In this document: positions 57,690-64,000 of the stretch, piece after piece
How positions within the stretch are numbered: the first letter of the stretch is position 1
Layout: each line of letters starts with the position of its first letter
DNA from: Aselliscus stoliczkanus
Taxonomy: Eukaryota; Chordata; Mammalia; Chiroptera; Hipposideridae
NCBI GenBank assembly: GCA_033961575.1
Contig: CM066730.1
Location: 134,850,023-134,914,022, forward strand
Length of the DNA stretch: 64,000 bases
Direction: 5' to 3'
Program-made: the position numbers and the translations under genes
Notes under the pieces: generated by a model
Told to the model about the DNA's origin: nothing
The model's database searches: none
Seen by the model: only the letters and a program-made list of their open reading frames with translations

Positions 57690-58940
57690 AAAAGAACTTT
57701 TTACTTTAGAAAATTTCAAGCCACAGAAAAGTTGAAAGAATTATACAATGAATTACCATATATCCTTCACCTAGATTCACCAATTTTTAATATCTTTCTC
57801 CATTTTCTCTCTCTTTCTCTTTCTCTAAGTGGTTTGCTAAACCATTTGAAAGTGAGTTGTGGGCCGGCTGAGTCGCGCATTGGTTAAGAGCTGGCTTGGG
57901 ATGCCAGCAGCCCTGGTTCGGATCCCATGTGAGGTCCAGTGACACTGCCCTCTACAGCTAAGATGGTGAACAACAGCTCCACTTGGAGCTGGGCTGTTGT
58001 GAGTCCCCGGGTCGGCATAGCTGCAGCCCCTGCTGCAGTGGGATGCCATAGGCTACAGTGAGTGGCTGGCAGCCAGTGTGAGCTGCCAAGAGCCACTGTG
58101 AGCGGCCGTCCAGAGGCCAGCAACCAATTTGCCTCCCCCGAGAAGAGCGCAATGATGATACCAACATGGGCCATGAAGCAATGTCCTCTACAACTAGACT
58201 GAAGAACAAAAGGACAGCAACTCGTTTGTTCCCCTTCCCCAGTTCCCCAACACTGTTCCCCTCCCCTAATTCTCCAATAAAATCTTTAAACAAAACAAAA
58301 CTAACAAAAAAAAAACAAAATGAGTTGCAAACAGCATGACACTTTACCCATAAATACTTCAATTGTGTATCCAAGAAAACTGATAATTCTGTATCATCTA
58401 ATATCCAGTCATATTCACATTCTCTCAATTGTCTCAAAAAGTCTTTTATATATTTTTTAAATCCAGAAAACAATCAAGATTTACATGTTGCTATTGTTAT
58501 GTCTCTTCAGTATCTATTAATAGAAAAGTCCTCTTGTCTTTTTTTTTTTAACGTGACTTTTATTTGTTGAAAGTCCAGACCTGTTGTCCTATGGAATATC
58601 CCATATTCTTGATTTTTCTAATTGTTCATGGTACAATTTAGCTTGTTTCTTTTTCACTTACATGTACTATTTAAGTGGAATTAAACCTAAATGCTTAATT
58701 AGATTTAGGTTAAACATCTTTGGCAAGAAAATCTTGTTATAATGTGCACTTCATATTATATCCCACCAGGAGGCATATAACATTAGGTTGTCCACTGTAG
58801 TGAGGCTAAATCTGACCTCTTAGTTAAAATGGTGACTGCCAGATTTCTTCATTATAAACTACCTTCTCTGTTTTGTAACTAGTAAAAAAAAATTATCTGT
58901 GGAGTGATAGTTTAATGCTATGCAAATATCAAGATGAAAA
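57690..58940 (-). mobile_element. Old L1/HAL1-type LINE 3' part, antisense, split by a SINE
   Basis: 'gaattaccatatatccttca', 'cattctctcaattgtctcaa', 'agtccagacctgttgtccta', 'ttaggttaaacatctttggc' and 'gactgccagatttcttcatt' follow the antisense 3' region of an old L1-lineage element. Confidence 0.75.
57861..58300 (+). mobile_element. A-long SINE, sense
   Basis: 'gggccggctgagtcgcgcat' to 'ctccaataaaatctttaaac'. Flanks 'tgagttg' on both sides suggest the TSD. Confidence 0.94.
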
Positions 58941-59901
58941 TAAGTATAGAAACATAAACATGCTTATGGAAATGACCTAGACAAAAATGAAAAATAGGTG
59001 ATACAGGAGAAAGAAGAGATGATTGCTGGAGCATTGTTCGTGAATAGACGAGAGAGGATAGGCTCCAGAGCACAACCAGAGAATTAGACTTTAGAGAGAA
59101 GGGTAAACATTCTCTATGGTAACTGAGAGAAATAGTTATATGGATATGGATGTAGGTATGATGGTGTACATGATGGTGGGAACTTTTGGAAGTTCTTTCC
59201 TAAGTATTTCTATTTGCCACTAATTATCGCTATATAGTGATTATTTCAAATATAAACTCAGCCAAATTCAGGGTTCCAGGATTCCCCCTTCTTCTCCCTA
59301 TGGTGACAACCTAAGTACTTTAGGGTTTAAATTTGTCATGATCTAAAGAGAAGGAAGAATCTGACCTTTAATCATCATTTGTCTCTGCTAGGTTATTAGT
59401 CACTCACACATCTGCCTTAGTGTCTGTGGTCCTCCCATGGCTTCCAGCTTGTGCAGATCATGTCTATGGTACCTCCTTGTCCTTCAGGCCAATGGGCCTT
59501 CTTGCAGCCACTTCTGGGGTCAAGGAAGACTTGGAGAACTGTCACAGGTCCTTTCTTCCCACACCTAGTAGAGTTTTTGCTGAATTGTTGCCACCTATTT
59601 CTGGTACAGGGGTTTTCTTTATGAAACTTGATATCTTTCTGGACTTTACCCTGGAAGCAAAGCACAGATCTCTGTTCTTAGAACCTTCCAAACCTATCTG
59701 AGAGTTCTATTGTCATTCCATGTAGGGCTGAGCCTGGAAGAACCAGAGTGCATGCGCCCTTCTCAGACACTACAGCACATCAGTTGCTCTCTTTTCCATC
59801 CTCCAACCTTCAGCCCAACTTTCAAACATGGATCTTCTATCATTATTCTTTTTCCCCAATTCTGTTGTTTGGATGTGGACTTCATGCTCTGAGAACTTTA
59901 T
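58941..59901. other. Unique or undetermined DNA
   Basis: 59400-59720 is somewhat GC-richer with 82- to 93-codon frames on both strands at the same place. Neither shows a recognisable domain or splice context. Confidence 0.35.
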
Positions 59902-59916
59902 GCTCCCACTTTTTAA

Positions 59917-60048
59917 TCTTTTTTTTTTTTTTTTTTTGGCAGCTCAGCAGCAGCTCAGTTCGGGCTGGGCATCGAACTGCTGTTGCTCAGAGCTCAGCTT
60001 GTACTCTTGAGCGAGCTCTTAACCAACTGAGCCACTCTGCCGGCCCCT
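59917..60048 (-). mobile_element. B-short SINE lacking its 3' end, antisense
   Basis: A T tail joins directly to 'ggcagctcagcagcagctca', so the GGCAGGATGGCTCAGCT end is absent. The head complement is complete to 'cactctgccggccc'. CTCCCACTTTTTAA / CTCCTACTTTTTAA flank it. Confidence 0.92.
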
Positions 60049-60061
60049 ATACTCCTACTTT

Positions 60062-60388
60062 TTAAAAGGAAACCTGTTCTCTCTTTCAGAAAACAAACAA
60101 CCAACCATACCATCAAAACAAAACAAAACATTTGTGGGCTTTCAAGATTATTACTTCAGGGACTTAAGAGCTGCTAACCCCCCCAACCCCCCTCAAAAAA
60201 GCATCAGGATTTCTGTTTCAAGGCAGAATAAAGGAATTCCTGAGAACCAAAAATCATTGAGTGATATTTAAAATGTTATTCTACACTTATATTATTAAGA
60301 TGCATATTTGCCCACAGCTATTCTCTGCTGTTGGTGTATTCATCAGAATATTGAATATCTACTTTTAAAAGACCAAAAGAAACATTTA
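60062..60388. other. Unique DNA
   Basis: No recognised element apart from short A/C-rich runs. Confidence 0.35.
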
Positions 60389-60403
60389 AGAATATCCTAG
60401 GGA

Positions 60404-60847
60404 TGGGCTGGACGAGTGGTGCGTTGGTTAATAATTGGCTTGGGACACCAGCTCTGAGCAGCAGGGCCCTGATTTGGATCCCCCATTAGGGCCAGTGACG
60501 CAGAGCCCTCTACAGCTAAGACGATGAACAACAGCTCCACCTGGAGCTGGGCTACAGTGAGCCACTCGCGATGGCATGCGCCCCTGCTGCAGTGGGCTGC
60601 CTTTAAAAAAAAAGCTACTATGAGTGCCTGGCAGCTGGCCTGAGCGGCTGGCAGCCTGCATGAGCTGCCAAGAGCCGCCGTGGGTGGCCGTCCAGTGGCT
60701 GACTGATCTACCTCACCCAGAAAGAGCTCAATGATCACAATACTGACATGGGCCAGTGAAATGACGCCTTCCACAACTGGACTGATGAACAAAAGGACAG
60801 CAACTTGTCTGTTCCCCTTCCCTGATTCCCCAATAAAATATTTGAAA
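60404..60847 (+). mobile_element. A-long SINE with 15-bp TSD, sense
   Basis: AGAATATCCTAGGGA (60389-60403) and AGAATGTCCTAGGGA (60848-60862) flank the copy. A 9-A run at 60605-60613 interrupts the body. Confidence 0.95.
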
Positions 60848-60862
60848 AGAATGTCCTAGGGA

Positions 60863-61275
60863 ATGAGTGACAGAACAGAAAGAGGTAAGCTCTAAAAAGA
60901 ATGCAGACTGAGAGTTAAGGTGGAAGAGAAGGGGCGTGTCTTTATACATGTTACTGATATTCAATTACAATTGGCCTGTAGAGTGACAAATATGAAGGGT
61001 ATGATTTGAAATGTCATGAACTCATGAAGAAATGGACTGGGTTTCTTTGGAACCACATTTTATTTTGGTCCTTCTAAAGCAGAGAAAGCAGTTATATCAC
61101 CCTTCTGATATTCCAAGGGAAATTACCAAGCTTGCCATTTGATACTGCTGATCCTTTTAATGTGTACTCAAATGGAGTGACTCAATGCTATATTGATTTC
61201 AAAATATGTACTGTCCTATTTACACATTTTTTTTTGTAAGCAAAAAGAAATAGCTTCTGGGCTTAAAGTCAGCTT
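60863..61275. other. Unique DNA
   Basis: No recognised element. Confidence 0.35.
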
Positions 61276-61286
61276 AGCAATATTTT

Positions 61287-61398
61287 TTTTTTTTAATTTT
61301 TTTGAGGGCATTGTCACTGGCTCTCAAATGTGGGACCCGAACCAGGGCCACTGGCTTCCCAAGCCAGCTCTTAACCACCGCTCCACTCGGCCGGCCCA
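61287..61398 (-). mobile_element. A-short SINE with TSD, antisense
   Basis: AGCAATATTTT at 61276-61286 and 61399-61409 flanks 'gagggcattgtcactggctc' to 'actcggccggccc'. Confidence 0.95.
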
Positions 61399-61409
61399 AG
61401 CAATATTTT

Positions 61410-62044
61410 ATTAAAAGGGAATGATGTCAAAGATTTGGGAGTTTATTTTAGAGAGTACTGAAAAGTGACAATTCACTTTTAAATTTAGGGTGAAATTTCA
61501 GCATTGCTTCTCTTCCTACATAAATATTAGCTCTATCAGGATATTTATACATGCATATGATGTTACTGGTTATATCAGACTGATGCACTAGTATGTATTT
61601 GTCATAAGGCATATTTACATAGATGCCCTAAAGTTATGAAATCTTGGAGGAAACTGGAAGCGTAAATCAATCCAGTGCTTCACCATATGTTGCTGAGTAG
61701 TGGAGGAGGTAGTCTCTTTTAGGGAGTTCACTTCAATATTCTGTCCTGGAGGCAACTTTTGTGTCTTAGGTACCTGCTTTATTTTAGGGCTGATTCTTTT
61801 GCAGCAGAAGCACTTGAAATACTACCTGGTTGGTCAAAGCAACTTTTGTCAGGGTATGTAAAACTGCTTATGTTAGGGTCCTTTGTAATGTATGCATACA
61901 GAAAGACGCATTCGAGAGTGTCTAATGTTTGTTTTTCTATGTACATCCATTTAAGATGAAAGGCTTCAAAAATACTTTGCATATGCTGAATGTAAATACA
62001 ACCTTTTGCTAGATGATACACAGTTGTGGGTTACAGCCTATGCC
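61410..62044. other. Unique DNA
   Basis: No recognised repeat. Frames on both strands at 61759-62021 overlap and look like chance. Confidence 0.35.
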
Positions 62045-62500
62045 TGAAATGCCACCCTCCGTTTTCCATATCCATATAAATCTGGCCCATCCCTTGAGGC
62101 TCAGCTTCATCTTCCCTGACTCCATTAGCTCACAGAGATTTCTTTTTATCTGATCTCCAGGAATATTTACTATCTGCCTCACCCCTTTGGTTTTTCTTAT
62201 TTGGCTTTGTAACCACTCCTATTTCTATGGCTTGTTCTGCTTTTTTTTTTTTTTTTTTTTTTTGAGGGCAGTGTCACTGGCTTCATATGTGGGACCCGAA
62301 CCGGGTCCACTGGCTTCCCAAGCCAGTGCTTAACCACTGCGCCGTTTGGCCGGCCCTGGCTTGTTCTGTTTTTATGTCATGTCTCTGCAACTGGATTGCA
62401 GGCTTTTTGAGATCACGGATCATGTACAGCAAGTCTTCATGTCTTTTTACATTGCTTAGCACATGGTGAATGCTCAAACCATATTTAAGTGAATGAATGG
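62045..62500 (+). repeat. L2 3' region split by a SINE, sense
   Basis: 'aaatctggcccatcccttga', 'ggctcagcttcatcttccct', 'tgcaactggattgcaggctt' and 'cttagcacatggtgaatgct' follow the sense L2 3' end. Confidence 0.75.
62240..62356 (-). mobile_element. A-short SINE with perfect 12-bp TSD in L2, antisense
   Basis: TGGCTTGTTCTG at 62228-62239 and 62357-62368 flanks a 23-T tail plus 'gagggcagtgtcactggctt' to 'gtttggccggccc'. Confidence 0.96.
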
Positions 62501-62779
62501 AACAAATGTCAGTTCCATGCTCACCACAAGAGGTCATGTACAAATGTGGTCTATGAATTAGGATCAGCATAAGATGTATGTTTTTCAGAGGATTAGGACT
62601 CTTAGGATGAGAAGACACCTCAAGGGTCACCCAATTTATTCAGCACCCTGATGTGCAAGTCTCCTCTGCAGGGCAGAGTTGTCCCCCTCAGATGGCACAT
62701 CTTCCGTGACTCAGAATGAATGCCTCAAGTAACATGGAATTTTCAAGTACTATAGTGAAATGGTTATGCATCAGAAATT

Positions 62780-63320
62780 TTTCAACCAGATTGTTTGAAT
62801 TGAAGTCCACTGCCTCTTATTATTTTTGTGGCCTTGGACAAGTTCTTTAGTTTTCTTTTCTGTACCTATAAAACTGTGATGATTATACAAACTCACAATT
62901 TTTTATTGGTAATTCTAAAATCCAAAATCTCTGAAAGCCAAAAATTTTTGTATCTCATTTGCTGGGAAATCCTACCCTGATCTGAATTTGAGAAGAATCT
63001 AACTTAAATGGATGTAACGTTACTTATAGTCTTTATGTACCCACTAATTGGTGAATGTTCATTATGTCCCTCTGCAGAAATATTAATGTATTTGACCGTG
63101 GGATGCCGCCCCAGATCCAGTGCTGCACGTAGTGTATTCATTTTCTGAAAAATTCTAAAGCCAAAACATATTTGGCCTCCAAGAGGTGGAGCTAAGGATC
63201 AGGGACCTCTATTATCTACTCACAGGATTGTTATGAGAATTAAATGAGATAATAGATGGGAACTATTTAACACAGTGCCTGGCATACAATAAACCCTTAA
63301 TAAATGTTAGCTAATATTAT
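62780..63320 (+). repeat. MIR SINE split by a DNA-transposon-like insert, sense
   Basis: Left part 'ttgtggccttggacaagttc' and 'gtacctataaaactgtgatg'. Right part 'cacaggattgttatgagaat', 'cacagtgcctggcatacaat' and 'ttaataaatgttagctaat'. The MIR order is continuous across about 62890-63215. Confidence 0.85.
62895..63212. mobile_element. Probable Tigger/MER-type DNA transposon remnant inside MIR
   Basis: 'ggtaattctaaaatccaaaa' and 'tctctgaaagccaaaaattt' at the left resemble, in inverted order, 'gaaaaattctaaagccaaaa' and 'catatttggcctccaagagg' at the right. That is typical of non-autonomous DNA elements. Family not certain. Confidence 0.5.
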
Positions 63321-63514
63321 TGGTACTTACATTTTAAATTAATCACATAAGACTTTTTCTGAAAGTTAAGTTTTTTTTTCTTCAACATTTTATATTTAGT
63401 ATCTATAGAAGTACTGCTATTTTTCTTATTCCCTGATGAGCAAATGATTTCCCTAGGAAGTTGGACTTTGAAACACCTTTAAAGAAGTGAAATTATATTA
63501 ATGATTGAATTTTT

Positions 63515-64000
63515 TATTACTGACTCATTTCAGAAGAGAATGTATTCATTCTTATTCATTTGTCAGTGGATTCATTCATTATACAAAATATACTGGGCAG
63601 TTGGTTCCTGGTGATGTGACAATAAACAAACATTGTCCCTGCCTTCATACAGCATACAGTCTAGCAGAAACTAATTAGTGTTATTTTTTGGTTGATTCAT
63701 TTTTTCATCTATTCAACAAATAATTATTGAGTACTTATTATACACCAGGCACTGTTCTAAGCGCTGGGCATACAGCAGTTACAAAGCAGAAAATGTCCCT
63801 ACCTCCATAAAATTTATTTTTAGTTAGGAGAGATAGGTTATTATAAACAAATAAATAAACAAACACAATACTTTCAGGTGATGATAAATCCAATATGAGT
63901 ATAAGATAGGCTGATGTGCCAGTCAGTGACTTGGTGTATATGAGAGGGTGGAGTTACTTTAGATAGGGTAGTCAAAGACTTCCTGAGGAAATATTTGAGC
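63515..64000 (-). repeat. Two L2 3' ends in tandem, antisense, running off the window
   Basis: The first is 'gtggattcattcattataca' and 'cattgtccctgccttcatac' (about 63560-63680). The second is 'ttcaacaaataattattgag', 'ccaggcactgttctaagcgc' and 'gtagtcaaagacttcctgag' (63712-64000). Each has the order of an antisense L2 terminus. The second continues beyond the window. Confidence 0.8.

Noticed and set aside
57958..58473. 171-codon minus-strand open frame
   Set aside because: Again the antisense A-long SINE, extended into old L1 sequence.
59417..59701. Possible exon with 82- and 93-codon frames on both strands
   Set aside because: No recognisable domain, no good splice pair at the edges, and overlap of both strands suggests chance in a GC-richer patch.

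Overview
The window is mammalian nuclear DNA, AT-rich and CpG-poor, and I find no functional protein-coding gene, RNA gene or CRISPR array in it. The many short open frames are translations of repeats or chance frames. The interspersed repeats point to a bat, probably of the Yinpterochiroptera/Rhinolophoidea side. The evidence is tRNA-derived SINEs that open with GGGCCGGCCGAGTGGC-type heads, some Rhin-1-like copies with 'CATGGGCC' B-box flanks and a CCCAATAAA end, and L1 3' ends carrying 'TTAGTTTCAGGTGTACA'. This assignment is from memory of repeat families and is not proven. The sequence most likely comes from a large intron or an intergenic interval.

Names used for the SINEs: 'A-short' is a tRNA-like head of about 95 bp ending CACTGCCCTC plus an A tail. 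'A-long' is the same head followed by a body of about 330 bp, ending CCCCAATAAAATCTT plus an A tail. 'B-short' is a head of about 135 bp with GAGCTCGCTCAAGAGTG and GGCAGGATGGCTCAGCT. 'B-long' is a roughly 520 bp multi-module relative with the same CCCAATAAAATC end. 'C' is the Rhin-1-like type. About 40 SINE insertions are recognisable, many with 10-18 bp target-site duplications (TSDs), so many are lineage-specific.

Layout. 1-3.2 kb: mostly unique DNA with MIR fragments, one antisense MaLR LTR and a possible conserved non-coding block. 3.2-12.7 kb: an old antisense L1, a 5'-truncated younger L1 and a dense SINE field. 12.8-14.1 kb: an antisense processed pseudogene of RPSA (40S ribosomal protein SA/laminin receptor) split by an A-long SINE. 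14-33 kb: largely unique DNA with MIR, L2, L3/CR1, hAT, MaLR and SINE remnants, and several blocks that read like conserved non-coding DNA. 33.3-40 kb: sense-strand L1s nested in one another. 41.3-42.7 kb: a (TA)n tract joined to a nearly full-length, inactivated mariner transposon (DD34D). 42.7-52 kb: MIR, L2, L1 and SINEs. 52.6-57.4 kb: one antisense L2 broken into pieces by an L1 and several SINEs. 57.4-64 kb: old L1, more SINEs and L2/MIR remnants.

Nothing here forms an operon or pathway. What the sequence records best is the history of L1-driven retrotransposition: nested insertions, repeated insertion at the same target motif, and three composite insertions flanked by a single TSD that look like template-switch chimeras. 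I did not find an undescribed functional system.
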